A stretch of DNA of 64,000 bases from Halomonas sp. LBP4 (GTDB taxonomy: Bacteria > Pseudomonadota > Gammaproteobacteria > Pseudomonadales > Halomonadaceae). Shown here piece after piece: positions 35,115 to 44,077 of this stretch. Location: the NCBI RefSeq assembly GCF_003202205.1, contig NZ_PDOG01000006.1, forward strand, positions 125,437 to 189,436. The letters are read 5' to 3'. The notes under the pieces are model-generated. The model did no database searches. It saw only the letters and a program-made list of their open reading frames with translations, and was not told the DNA's origin. The translations under genes were made by a program, and so were the position numbers. Positions within the stretch are counted from its first letter, which is position 1, and each line of letters begins with the position of its first letter.

Positions 35115-36452
35115 ATGATGAGCCCTGACGACATGACAACCATCGACTCGCGCCTGCTGCGCGCCGAACTGCTGAGCTTCGAGGCCGACCCCGGCGAAGG
35201 CGACACCCCGGCGGCCGGCAGCATACGGCATATCCCGGACGGCGCCCTGTGGCTGGAGAACGGCCGCATCCGGGCCATGGACGACTACGCCCGGCTGGCC
35301 CCCGAGCTGCCCGACGACATCGAGGTCATCGATCACCGCGGCAAGCTGGTGATGCCCGGTTTCATCGACAGCCATGTGCACTATGTCCAGCTGGAGATCA
35401 TGGCCTCCTACGGCCGCCAGCTGCTCGACTGGCTGAACGACTACACCTTCCCCGAGGAGTGCCGCTTCGCCCGGCGCGAGCATGCCGAGGCGCTCTCCGA
35501 CGCCTTCCTCGACGAGCTGCTGCGGGCGGGCACCACCACCGCCCAGGTGTTCTGCTCGAGCCATCCGGTGTCGGTGGACGCCTTCTTCGGTGCCAGCCAG
35601 CGGCGCGGGCTGCGCATGCTCGCCGGCAAGGTGTTGATGGACCGCCATGCCCCCGAGGCGCTGTGCGACGCTACCGAGGGGTGCATCCGCGACACCGAGC
35701 GGCTGATCGGCGACTGGCACGGCAGGGGCCGGCTCGGCTACAGCCTGACCCCGCGCTTCGCCCCCACCTCGACCCGGGCCCAGCTCGATGCCGCCGGCGG
35801 CCTGATGCGCAACGACGCGAGCCTCTGGCTGCAGACCCATCTCGCCGAGAACACCGGCGAGCTCGACTGGGTGGCCGAGCTGTTCCCCGGCAGCCGCGAC
35901 TACCTCGCGGTCTACGAGCAATCCGGCCTGGTCGGGCCCCGCAGCACCTTCGCCCACGGCATTCACCTGGACCAGGAGATGCGCGGCCGCCTCGCCGAGC
36001 GCGGCGCCAACCTGGCCTTCTGCCCCAGCTCCAACATGTTCCTCGGCAGCGGGCTGTTCGACCGGCTGGCGGCCCGCGAGGCCGGCCTCGCCATCACCTA
36101 CGCCAGCGACGTGGGCGGCGGCACCGACCTCTCGGGCCTGGCGACGCTGAAGGCCGCCTATCAGGTGGGCCAGCTGCGCGGCCAGCCGCTCACCGCCTGG
36201 CAGGGCTTCTTCGGCCTGACCCTGGGCAACGCCCGGGCGCTGTCGCTGGACGACCGTATCGGGCGCCTGGCACCGGGCCTGGAGGCCGACTTCGTGGTCC
36301 TGGACCCGGCCGCCACGCCGCTGCTGGCCAGGCGACACGCCCGCTGCCAGACCCTCGCCGAGCGCCTCTTCGCGATGATGATGCTCGGCGACGACCGCAC
36401 GGTGCTGGAGACCTGGGCCGACGGTCGCCGCCAGCACCGCCGCGAAGCGTGA
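35115..36452 (+). CDS. guaD: Guanine deaminase
   Basis: This is a 445-residue amidohydrolase that converts guanine to xanthine, feeding XdhAB. Zinc ligands lie in GFIDSHVHYVQ (about 78-88), LQTHLAENTGELDWV and TFAHGIHLDQE. The ITYASDVGGGTDLSGLATL segment holds the catalytic Asp. The ATG at 35115 has no Shine-Dalgarno because the repeat fills the space; ATG 35133 (MTTIDSRL) is an alternative six codons in. It is probably read from the xdh transcript. Confidence 0.95.
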   Translation: MMSPDDMTTIDSRLLRAELLSFEADPGEGDTPAAGSIRHIPDGALWLENGRIRAMDDYARLAPELPDDIEVIDHRGKLVMPGFIDSHVHYVQLEIMASYGRQLLDWLNDYTFPEECRFARREHAEALSDAFLDELLRAGTTTAQVFCSSHPVSVDAFFGASQRRGLRMLAGKVLMDRHAPEALCDATEGCIRDTERLIGDWHGRGRLGYSLTPRFAPTSTRAQLDAAGGLMRNDASLWLQTHLAENTGELDWVAELFPGSRDYLAVYEQSGLVGPRSTFAHGIHLDQEMRGRLAERGANLAFCPSSNMFLGSGLFDRLAAREAGLAITYASDVGGGTDLSGLATLKAAYQVGQLRGQPLTAWQGFFGLTLGNARALSLDDRIGRLAPGLEADFVVLDPAATPLLARRHARCQTLAERLFAMMMLGDDRTVLETWADGRRQHRREA

Positions 36453-36528
36453 GAAAACCGGGCACAATAACGCGATCACTGCCGGCTGGAAGCCAGCACC
36501 GAGGAGGACGGCGAACCGGCCGCCATCC

Positions 36529-37524
36529 TCAGGCGCTCGCCGCCAGCTGGCGGTGCAGCGCCCGGCGGCGCTCGTCGCCGAGGAAGGCGGCCTCGATGGC
36601 GGTGCCGGCCAGCTCGATGAAGACCTCCCTCGGCCAGCCGAAGGCCCGGTGACAGGCCAGGTAGTTGTCGAGCATGCCACCGCCGAAGTAGGCCGGATCG
36701 TCGGAGTTGATCGTCAGCCGCAGGCCGGCCTCGAGCAGTCGCGGCAGCGGGTGATCCTCGATGCGCTCGACCACCCTGAGGCGCACGTTGGAGAGCGGGC
36801 AGACGGTCAGCACGGTGCCCTGGTCGCGCAGCCGCGCCACCAGCGCCGGATCCTCCAGGCAGCGCACGCCATGGTCGATGCGGCAGACATCGAGCCGGTC
36901 CAGCGCCTCGCGGATGTACTCCGGCGGCCCCTCCTCGCCGGCATGGGCCACCCGCGGGATGCCCAGCGCCCGGGCCCGCTCGAACACCTCGACGAACTTC
37001 GCCGGCGGATTGCCGCGCTCGGCGCTGTCCAGTCCCACGGCGTCGAGCATCTCCCAGTAGGGGGCGGCGCGCTCCAGCATCCGCATCGCCTCCTCGGCGG
37101 GACGGTCGCGCAGGAAGGCCATGATCAGCGCCGTGGAGAGCCCCAGTTCTCGCTCGGCCACGCGCCGGGCCAGGCTCAGGCCCTCCATCACCACCGGAAG
37201 CGGAATGCCCCGCGCCAGGTGCGCCTGGGGGTCGAAGTGCATCTCGACATGCACCACGCCCTCGGCACTGGCACGACGAAAGTAGTCCATGGCCAGGTCA
37301 TGGAAATCCTCGGCGGTGCGCAGCACGCTCATGCCCCGGTAATAGAGGTCGAGAAAGGACTGCAGGTCGGTGAAGTCATAGGCCGCCCGCACCTGCTCCA
37401 CCGAGGCATAGGGCAGTTGAATGCGGTTGCGCTCGGCCAGCGCGAACATCAGCTCGGGCTCCAGCGTCCCCTCGATATGCAGATGCAGCTCGGCCTTGGG
37501 CAGGCGTTTCAGGAATTCACGCAC
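36529..37524 (-). CDS. Adenine deaminase (adenosine deaminase-like family)
   Basis: This is a 331-residue amidohydrolase. It opens with LPKAELHLHIEGTLEPELMF; the HxH pair, VAHAGEEGPPEYI, RIDHGVRCLEDP and LTINSDDPAYFGG supply the zinc and catalytic residues of the adenosine/adenine deaminase fold. The FTDLQSFLDLYYRGM segment is typical of the adenine-specific (add-like, EC 3.5.4.2) branch rather than adenosine deaminase. It converts adenine to hypoxanthine, completing the entry of purine bases to XdhAB. It is convergent with guaD; 36453-36528 shows no clear terminator. Confidence 0.9.
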   Translation of the reverse strand: MREFLKRLPKAELHLHIEGTLEPELMFALAERNRIQLPYASVEQVRAAYDFTDLQSFLDLYYRGMSVLRTAEDFHDLAMDYFRRASAEGVVHVEMHFDPQAHLARGIPLPVVMEGLSLARRVAERELGLSTALIMAFLRDRPAEEAMRMLERAAPYWEMLDAVGLDSAERGNPPAKFVEVFERARALGIPRVAHAGEEGPPEYIREALDRLDVCRIDHGVRCLEDPALVARLRDQGTVLTVCPLSNVRLRVVERIEDHPLPRLLEAGLRLTINSDDPAYFGGGMLDNYLACHRAFGWPREVFIELAGTAIEAAFLGDERRRALHRQLAASA

Positions 37525-37538
37525 GACTCACCTCGCTC

Positions 37539-37574
37539 ACGGTCATTTACCGTATCCTGAAATAAACTGACCGT
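37539..37574. promoter_or_regulatory. Palindromic operator-like sites before the adenine deaminase gene
   Basis: ACGGTCATTTACCGT (37539-37553, arms ACGGT/ACCGT) lies 15 bases before the start codon, and a further TGACCGT (37568-37574) lies 14 bases beyond it. The half-site TGACCG is shared with the RutR-like box of xdhA, so the same regulator might bind; spacing differs and this is speculative. Confidence 0.35.
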
Positions 37575-37650
37575 TTGCGCAAAGCCCCTTGGCCGGAAAT
37601 CGGGGCAAGCGCCGTTGGAAATTAGAGAGGGGGCGTCGGACGCCCCACCG

Positions 37651-39618
37651 TCATAGCTCGCGCAGCAGCGCCGTCAGCTCGGCACGCCGCATCGCGAGCC
37701 GCTCCTCGGCCTGTTCCCGGCGCTGCGCCAGCGACGCGATGCGTGCATCCTGTGCCTCCAGCTCGGCCACGTAGCGCTGGCCCGGTTCGGTGTCGATGCC
37801 CACGGCGGCGAGATTGTCGCGGATCCTGGCCTGGCTGTCGGCGGCCCGCTGCAGGTCGCGCGCCAGGCCCCTCAGCTCGTCCTCCACCTCGGCGACCCCG
37901 CGCCGATGCTCGACCAGGGCAGCCAGGGCCTCGGCGGTGTCGTCATCGGCGGCATCGGTCCACTGCGCCAGCAGCTCGGTGTCGGCATCCACCAGGGCGA
38001 CGGTCTGGCTGCGGGTCACCTCTTCCCGGGCCTCGACCACGGCACTGCCACCGGGGTCGAGCGCCACCCGCAGCCGCCGATGGGTGGGGGTGGACTCGAC
38101 CAGGGCGTCGGAAGAGAAACGCCAGCCCGCCCGCGCCGGATGCTCGATCATCACGCGGCGGGGAGCGCGAGCCTCGCTGTCGAGGGTATAGCGTGTGGTG
38201 ACCCGCGAGAGCCGCGTGGCCCTCAGGGTGCCATCGACGATGGTGACCCGCGCCAGGCTCTCCTCGGGCCGGGACTCGCTGCTGATGCGCACCTGGCGGT
38301 CGGCGGCGAAGCTGGCCAGGCGAGCATCGCCGGCCGGGATGCCCGGCAGGTTGATGTCCCCCACATGGCCGACGCCCTCCTCGTAGACGGTGACCAGCCC
38401 CGTCGGCAGGAAGCTCTCGGTGCGATTCTCCAGGCGCACCGCGGCCACGGGATGATCCTCGCCGCGCTCCGGCTGGAAGACCGAGAGACGCTCGGCGGGC
38501 ACCCGGGCATCGATATAGGGGACCGCCAGGGTCCGCCCCGCCGCCAGATCCACCGGCTGGGGCAGCCGCCAGGTGGCGGCCGTGGCGCCCTGCGTGGCCA
38601 GGGCCGGCTGCGCCGGCTCGGCGACGGCGGCCATGTCGCTCGCCGCCCTGCCTCGCGCCCGGGCGGACTCCATCGCGGGGGCCTGCACGGCGCCCCGGTC
38701 GGGCCGCGGCGGGGCCGCCGTGTCGGCGCTGACCGGCACCTCGGGACGCGTGTGCCAGTAGCGCTGGAGCAGGCGCTGGGACAGCGTCACCGGGGCCCCG
38801 CTGGAGAGCGTCAGGGTCACCGCGTCCCAGTCGGCGCCGCTGGCATTCTCGATCACCGCCCAGGCCTGCAGGCGCGCCTCCCGCTCACCATCGAGCAGCA
38901 GCCGATAGGCGGTCTTCCACACCGGCGCGGCCACCACGTAGGAGAGGCCCACCTCGCGTTCCCCCTGCCCTTCGAGGGTGATGTCGATACGGCGCATCTC
39001 GTCGGTGCGCCCCCGCCCGCTGATCCGGGCCGCCTGGCGCAGTCGCTCGCGCAGGGCCGCGTCGAGGATCTCGAGCCGCGCCCCCCTGGCCAGCCTCAGG
39101 GTCGCCACGCTGCCCTCGTCATCGAGCACCGCCAGGGTCCGGGTTTCCTCCTGCCCCTCGCCCCGGGGCGGTCGGACGTCGACGCCGAGCAGCAGTCCCT
39201 CGACGCTGCGGCCCCCCGAGGTGGCCCTCACGGGCACCCCCTGCAGGGCACCGGCCAGACGCACCACCGAGCCCAGGTCCTCGGGCCCGAAGGGCAGCCG
39301 GCGAAAGGTTTCCTCCACGGCGGCGAGGCCATCCAGCGTCAGGGAGACCAGTCGACCCTCGGGGTCGCGCACCACCAGGCTCTTGAGGATGTCGTCGACC
39401 TGCGCCAGGGGCACGTCGAGGTGCAGGATGCCGCTCCCCTCCAGCGGCGCGGTCCGGTGTATCTCCGCCAGGCCTCCCGAGGAGAGCGTGACCGCCGCCA
39501 CCCGCTGTTCCGCCGCCAGCGGGCCGGCGAGGCCGCCACCGAAGCACAACAGCAAGGCCAAGGCACCCGGCCGCACGCCCCGCCACGACGACGCTCTCGC
39601 CCTTTGGCACTGTCCCAT
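37651..39618 (-). CDS. DUF4139 domain-containing secreted protein
   Basis: This is a 655-residue protein with an N-terminal signal peptide (GALALLLCFGGGLAGPLAAE, about 18-37) and extracytoplasmic beta-rich domains. The DUF4139 part is recognisable from SYVVAAPVWKTAYRLLLDGE (about 225-244) and WRLPQPVDLAAGRTLAVPYI. Residues 285-345 are a Pro/Ala/Arg-rich linker and the last 80 residues are a helical coiled coil (RDLQRAADSQARIRDNLAAV). Function is unknown. It follows cydC after 35 bases on the same strand, so it may be read from the cyd transcript. Confidence 0.82.
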   Translation of the reverse strand: MGQCQRARASSWRGVRPGALALLLCFGGGLAGPLAAEQRVAAVTLSSGGLAEIHRTAPLEGSGILHLDVPLAQVDDILKSLVVRDPEGRLVSLTLDGLAAVEETFRRLPFGPEDLGSVVRLAGALQGVPVRATSGGRSVEGLLLGVDVRPPRGEGQEETRTLAVLDDEGSVATLRLARGARLEILDAALRERLRQAARISGRGRTDEMRRIDITLEGQGEREVGLSYVVAAPVWKTAYRLLLDGEREARLQAWAVIENASGADWDAVTLTLSSGAPVTLSQRLLQRYWHTRPEVPVSADTAAPPRPDRGAVQAPAMESARARGRAASDMAAVAEPAQPALATQGATAATWRLPQPVDLAAGRTLAVPYIDARVPAERLSVFQPERGEDHPVAAVRLENRTESFLPTGLVTVYEEGVGHVGDINLPGIPAGDARLASFAADRQVRISSESRPEESLARVTIVDGTLRATRLSRVTTRYTLDSEARAPRRVMIEHPARAGWRFSSDALVESTPTHRRLRVALDPGGSAVVEAREEVTRSQTVALVDADTELLAQWTDAADDDTAEALAALVEHRRGVAEVEDELRGLARDLQRAADSQARIRDNLAAVGIDTEPGQRYVAELEAQDARIASLAQRREQAEERLAMRRAELTALLREL

Positions 39619-39653
39619 AACGGTCTTCCCCTCGGCGTCACCCCGACAGGCTA

Positions 39654-41372
39654 TCAGGTATAGCCGCTCAACCGGCCGTCAACCAGTTGCAGGGTGTGCT
39701 GCACGCCGGGGGGATCGACCTCGCCGCCGAGCTGGTGCACCAGGTAGACCACCGTGCGCCCGGCCAGCCACTCATCGAGCCAGCGGGCAAGGCGGGAGGC
39801 GGTCCCGGCATCCAGGCCGGCGAAGGGCTCGTCGAGGATCACCAGGGCCGGGTCGCGCAGCACCAGCCGGGCCAGCGCCAGGCGGCGGGCCTGCCCGCCC
39901 GAGAGCCGGCGGCCCCCCTCCCCGACCCGGGTGTCGAGTCCGTGGGGCAGCGCCTCGGCCCAGTCGGCCAGTGCCACCGCCGCCAGCGCCCGCCACAGGT
40001 CGGCCACGCTTGCCGCAGGGTCGGCGATACGCAGGTTGGCGGCCAGGCTGTCGTCGAACAGGTCGACCCGCTGGGTCAGCATCGCCACCCGTTCGGCGAG
40101 CCGCGACGGTGACAGTCGTCCGAGCTCGATAGCGCCCAGCCGGACCCGCCCCTCGGTCGCGCCGAGCCGACCGGCGAGCAGGGCGGCGACGCTGGACTTG
40201 CCGGCCCCGGAGCCGCCGGTGATCGCCAGTCGCTCGCCGGGGGCCAGGGAGAACGAGACATCGTCCAGCGCCGGCACCAGGGCCCCGGGGTAGTGCAGCG
40301 TCACCCCCTCCAGGCTCAGCGCCGGCGGGCCCGGCGGCAGCCCCTCGCCCGCCTCCACGTCGGGCGGTCGGGCCGCCTCCAGGGCGTTGAGACGCTCGGC
40401 GGCGGCCCGGGTGGCCCCCAGCCGCGTGAAGGCCAGGGGCAGGCCGGCCAGGGCCTCGTTCATCGCCAACACCGCCAGGGCCATCATCACCACCAGCGGC
40501 CCCGGGAGGGTACCGGCGTCATGGGCCAGGGCCGCCAGCCACAGTACCGCCGCCAGGGTCACGCCCACCGCCACGCCGACCAGGGCATTGCCCAGCGCCG
40601 CCCGCTGCCCGAGCCGGCGCTGGTCGGCCTCGAGGCGCGCCTCGAGGGTGTCCAGGCGACGGCGATGCTCCGCCAGGCTGCCGTAGGCCTCCAGTTCGGC
40701 GAGGCCCTGCAGCTGTTCGATCAACCGCCCCCGCAACCGCTCCAGGTCGGCGACCTGGCGGTGGCTCGTGGCCATGCCGAGCCGTGCCTGCCCCAGCGTG
40801 ATCCAGGCGAGGGCCAGGCCCAGCAGCACGACCACGGCGGCCCCCACCGCCGGCGACCACAGGGCGAGGAAGCCCCCCAGCCCGAGCAGCGCCAGGGCCG
40901 CCACGGCCGGCGGCGCCAGCAGCCGCAGGTAGAGGCCGTCGAGGGTGTCGATATCGGCGGTCAGGCGGTGCAGCCAGTCGCTGGCCCGGCGCCGCGACAG
41001 CGCCCGGTCGTCCAGCGCCGCCAGCACGCCGAACAGCCGGCCGCGCAGGTCGGCCAGCAGCCTCAGCACGGTATCGTGGTTGTAGAGGCGTTCTAGATAG
41101 CGCGACACCGTGCGGGTCACGGCGAAGGCGCGAATGCCGCCGCCGGGCACGTAGACGTCCAGGCTCGCCGCCAGCCCGGCCACCATCGCCAGGCCGGCCA
41201 GGGCACTCGCGGTGATGAACCAGCCGGAGAGTGCCAGCAGGCCCACGGCGGAGAGCAGCGTCAGGGCCATCAGGGCCGCGCCCGCGACCAGCCGCCCCCG
41301 CCGCCGGTCGAGCAGGCGCAGCCAGGGGGCGAAGGTGGTGCGCAGGGTGTCCCCGCGCCGGGGGTCAGTCAT
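39654..41372 (-). CDS. cydC: Thiol reductant ABC exporter subunit CydC
   Basis: This is a 572-residue half-transporter. Six membrane helices occupy residues 25-320, followed by an ATPase domain with Walker A TGGSGAGKSSVAALL (about 384), signature RRLSGGQARRLALARL and Walker B LVILDEPFAGLD. CydDC exports cysteine and glutathione to the periplasm and is needed for assembly of cytochrome bd. It overlaps cydD by eight bases. The order cydA-B-D-C on one strand makes the whole oxidase and its assembly factor one operon. Confidence 0.95.
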   Translation of the reverse strand: MTDPRRGDTLRTTFAPWLRLLDRRRGRLVAGAALMALTLLSAVGLLALSGWFITASALAGLAMVAGLAASLDVYVPGGGIRAFAVTRTVSRYLERLYNHDTVLRLLADLRGRLFGVLAALDDRALSRRRASDWLHRLTADIDTLDGLYLRLLAPPAVAALALLGLGGFLALWSPAVGAAVVVLLGLALAWITLGQARLGMATSHRQVADLERLRGRLIEQLQGLAELEAYGSLAEHRRRLDTLEARLEADQRRLGQRAALGNALVGVAVGVTLAAVLWLAALAHDAGTLPGPLVVMMALAVLAMNEALAGLPLAFTRLGATRAAAERLNALEAARPPDVEAGEGLPPGPPALSLEGVTLHYPGALVPALDDVSFSLAPGERLAITGGSGAGKSSVAALLAGRLGATEGRVRLGAIELGRLSPSRLAERVAMLTQRVDLFDDSLAANLRIADPAASVADLWRALAAVALADWAEALPHGLDTRVGEGGRRLSGGQARRLALARLVLRDPALVILDEPFAGLDAGTASRLARWLDEWLAGRTVVYLVHQLGGEVDPPGVQHTLQLVDGRLSGYT

Positions 41373-43068
41373 GCCGGGCCTCCTGCGCCGCTGGCGCGAC
41401 CGGGCGACCGTCGGCCAGCTCGAGCCGGCGGTCCGCCAGCGCCATCAGCGCCGGGTGATGGGTGGCGATCACCAGGCTGCGCCCCGCCCCGGCCAGCTCG
41501 CCCAGGGCCGCGACCACCCGGGCCTCGGTGTCGGCATCGAGGCTGGCGGTGGGTTCGTCGAGCAGCACCAGCGGGGCCGGCGAGAGGAACACCCGCGCCA
41601 GCGCCAGGCGCTGGGCCTGGCCGCCGGAGAGGCCGACGCCCCGCTCGCCCAGCGGCGTCGCCAGCCCCTGGGGCAGGCGGGCCACCAGCTCGCCGAGGCC
41701 GGCCCTCCCTAGCGCCGCCCGCATGGCGGGCTCATCGGCCTCGGGTGCGGCCAGGCGCAGGTTGTCGGCGAGGCTGCCCTGGATCAGCAGCGGACGCTGG
41801 TCCATCCAGGCGAAGGCGAGGCCGGCGGCCAGCCGCCGCTCGCCCTGCCCGGGGCCGACGAAGCCGGCGAGCAGCTGCAGCAGGGTCGACTTGCCCGCCC
41901 CCGACGGCCCGGTGATCGCCAGTACCTCGCCCGGCCGCACCGCCAGGTCCAGCGGCCCCAGCACGCGCCCCCGGCCGGGGTATTCCACCGTGACGGCGTA
42001 CAGGGTCGCCAGCTCGCCCGAGGCGGTCGGCACCGGCCCCCGGCCCCCGTCACGCCCGGGAGCGGGCACCTCAGTGAGCAGCGCCACCAGGCCGTCGGCG
42101 GCCCCCAGCGCCGCGGCCCGGTCGTGGTAGTGCTGCGACAGGGTGCGCAGGGGCTGGAAGAATTCCGGCGCCAGCAGCAGCACCAGCAGGCCGGAGAAGA
42201 GCGTCAGCCCGGGCGAAGGGCCGTAGTCGATATAGCCCAGCAGGCCGAAGCCCACATAGATCGCCACCACGGCGATGGCCACCGAGGCGAAGAACTCCAG
42301 CACCGCCGAGGAGAGGAAGGCCAGGCGCAGGGTGCGCATGCTCAGGCGCCGATAGTCGTCGGCGGCGGCGTGTACCTCGGCGGTGGCCTCCCGGGTACGG
42401 CCGAACAGCTGCAGGGTGGTGATCCCCCGCACCCGGTCGATGAAGTGGCCGGAGAGCCGGGCCACGGCGGCGAACTGCTGGCGATTGAGCCGTTCGGCGC
42501 CCATGCCGACCAGCGCCATGAACACCGGGATCAGGGGCGCCGAGAGCAACAGGAAGAGCGCCGCCAGCCAGTCGAGCCAGACCACCACGACGAGGACCAG
42601 CAGCGGCAGCACGACCGCCAGGCGCAATTGCGGCAGGAAGCGGGCGAAGTAACCGTCCAGGGCCTCCACCTGCTCCACCAGTTGGTTGGCCAGCGAGGCC
42701 GAGTGGCGCGAGGCCAGGCGCACCGGCCCCAGCCGCGCCAGGTGGTCGAGCAGCGCCGCCCGCGCCCGGCGGCGGATGCGCAGGCTGGCCTCGAGACCGG
42801 CCGCCTCCTGCCCCCACTGGGCCAGGGCGCGCAGCGGCAGGATCACGCCCAGGGCGAGAAAGCCCGGCCAGAGTTCCCCCGGGGCCCGCGTCGCCACCAC
42901 CAGCTCGGATACCAGCCAGGCCAGTGCGCCCATCTGCCCCAGGGTCAGGGCCCCGGCGACCACCCCGGCCAGGGTCGCCAGCCCCAGCAGGCGGCGCTCG
43001 GGGGCGGCCAGCTCATTGAGCCAGCGCCGCGGGGTCAGGGCCTCGCCCGGCGTTTCCGGCTCGCTCAT
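41365..43068 (-). CDS. cydD: Thiol reductant ABC exporter subunit CydD
   Basis: This is a 567-residue half-transporter. A membrane domain (residues 30-300, with GMGAERLNRQQFAAVARLSG in its second cytosolic loop) precedes an ATPase domain with TGPSGAGKSTLLQLLAG, GLSGGQAQRLALARV and LVLLDEPTASLDADTE. It is the partner of CydC. The start lies four bases after the cydB stop. The cytochrome bd genes come first and the exporter second, as in E. coli's functional set but here in a single run. Confidence 0.95.
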   Translation of the reverse strand: MSEPETPGEALTPRRWLNELAAPERRLLGLATLAGVVAGALTLGQMGALAWLVSELVVATRAPGELWPGFLALGVILPLRALAQWGQEAAGLEASLRIRRRARAALLDHLARLGPVRLASRHSASLANQLVEQVEALDGYFARFLPQLRLAVVLPLLVLVVVVWLDWLAALFLLLSAPLIPVFMALVGMGAERLNRQQFAAVARLSGHFIDRVRGITTLQLFGRTREATAEVHAAADDYRRLSMRTLRLAFLSSAVLEFFASVAIAVVAIYVGFGLLGYIDYGPSPGLTLFSGLLVLLLAPEFFQPLRTLSQHYHDRAAALGAADGLVALLTEVPAPGRDGGRGPVPTASGELATLYAVTVEYPGRGRVLGPLDLAVRPGEVLAITGPSGAGKSTLLQLLAGFVGPGQGERRLAAGLAFAWMDQRPLLIQGSLADNLRLAAPEADEPAMRAALGRAGLGELVARLPQGLATPLGERGVGLSGGQAQRLALARVFLSPAPLVLLDEPTASLDADTEARVVAALGELAGAGRSLVIATHHPALMALADRRLELADGRPVAPAAQEARHD

Positions 43069-43072
43069 TGGC

Positions 43073-44074
43073 TCAGTGATACCCCTCGCCCACCTTGACC
43101 TTGCCGCGGAATACCCAGTAGGTCCAGGCGGTATAGGCCAGCACGATGGGAATCACGAACAGCACACCGAGCAGCAGGAAGAGCTGGGACTCCGGCGCCG
43201 AGGCGGCGTCCCAGATGGTGTAGTTCGGCGGCACGATCACCGGCCACTTGCTCGCCACCAGCCCCAGGTAGGTGAAGATATAGACCCCCAGGGTCGCCAC
43301 GAAGGGCAGCCCCTCGCTGCGGCGGCGAACCGAACGGAACACCACGAAGGCGCAGAACAGCGCCAGGGCGGGCAGGATCCAGATCAGCTGGATATGGTCG
43401 AACCAGCGTGCCCAGACGGCCGGGTTCACGAAGGGCGTCCAGAGGCTGATGATCAGGAACACCGCGAGCACCGCGGCCAGCAGTGGCGGCGTGATGCGAT
43501 AGGCCCACGCCTGCACATGGCCCTCGGACTTCATGATCAGCCAGGTGGCGCCGAGCAGCGCGTAGCCCGCCATCAGCCCCAGGCCGGTGAGCACGGTGAA
43601 GGGCGTCAGCCAGTCCAGCGCTCCACCCACGTAGACGAAGTCCTCCACCGCGAAGCCCTGGATATAGGTGCCCACGACCGCGCCCTGGGCGAAGGCGGCC
43701 ACCGCCGAGCCCCAGCAGAAGGCGCGGTTCCACCAGCGGCGGTTGCGGTGGGACTTGAAGCGGAACTCGAAGGCGATGCCGCGGAAGATGAGCCCCGCGA
43801 GCATCAGGAAGACGCCGATGTAGAGCGCCGGCAGGAACACCGAGTAGACCAGCGGGAAGGCCCCCAGCAGCCCGGCCCCGCCCAGCACCAGCCAGGTCTC
43901 GTTGCCGTCCCATACCGGCGCCACCGAGTTCATCATCACGTCCCGGGCCGCCTCGTCCGGGGCGAAGGGGAAAAGGATCCCCACCCCCAGGTCGAAGCCG
44001 TCCATCAGCACGTACATGATCACGCCGAAGCCGATGATGACGGCCCAGATCAACGAAAGATCGAACATCTCCAT
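43073..44074 (-). CDS. cydB: Cytochrome bd oxidase subunit II
   Basis: This is a 333-residue membrane protein with about eight helices. It opens with MFDLSLIWAVIIGFGVIMYV, and DGFDLGVGILFPF and MNSVAPVWDGNETWLVLGG are CydB signatures. It stabilises subunit I and carries no heme ligands for the active site. Length fits the short CIO-type group. It lies three bases after cydA. No small CydX-type ORF follows it: cydD starts four bases after the stop codon. Confidence 0.95.
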   Translation of the reverse strand: MEMFDLSLIWAVIIGFGVIMYVLMDGFDLGVGILFPFAPDEAARDVMMNSVAPVWDGNETWLVLGGAGLLGAFPLVYSVFLPALYIGVFLMLAGLIFRGIAFEFRFKSHRNRRWWNRAFCWGSAVAAFAQGAVVGTYIQGFAVEDFVYVGGALDWLTPFTVLTGLGLMAGYALLGATWLIMKSEGHVQAWAYRITPPLLAAVLAVFLIISLWTPFVNPAVWARWFDHIQLIWILPALALFCAFVVFRSVRRRSEGLPFVATLGVYIFTYLGLVASKWPVIVPPNYTIWDAASAPESQLFLLLGVLFVIPIVLAYTAWTYWVFRGKVKVGEGYH

Positions 44075-44077
44075 GGC

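Noticed and set aside
43069..43072. cydX small subunit gene after cydB
   Set aside because: Only four bases separate cydB and cydD, so no room for a CydX ORF.
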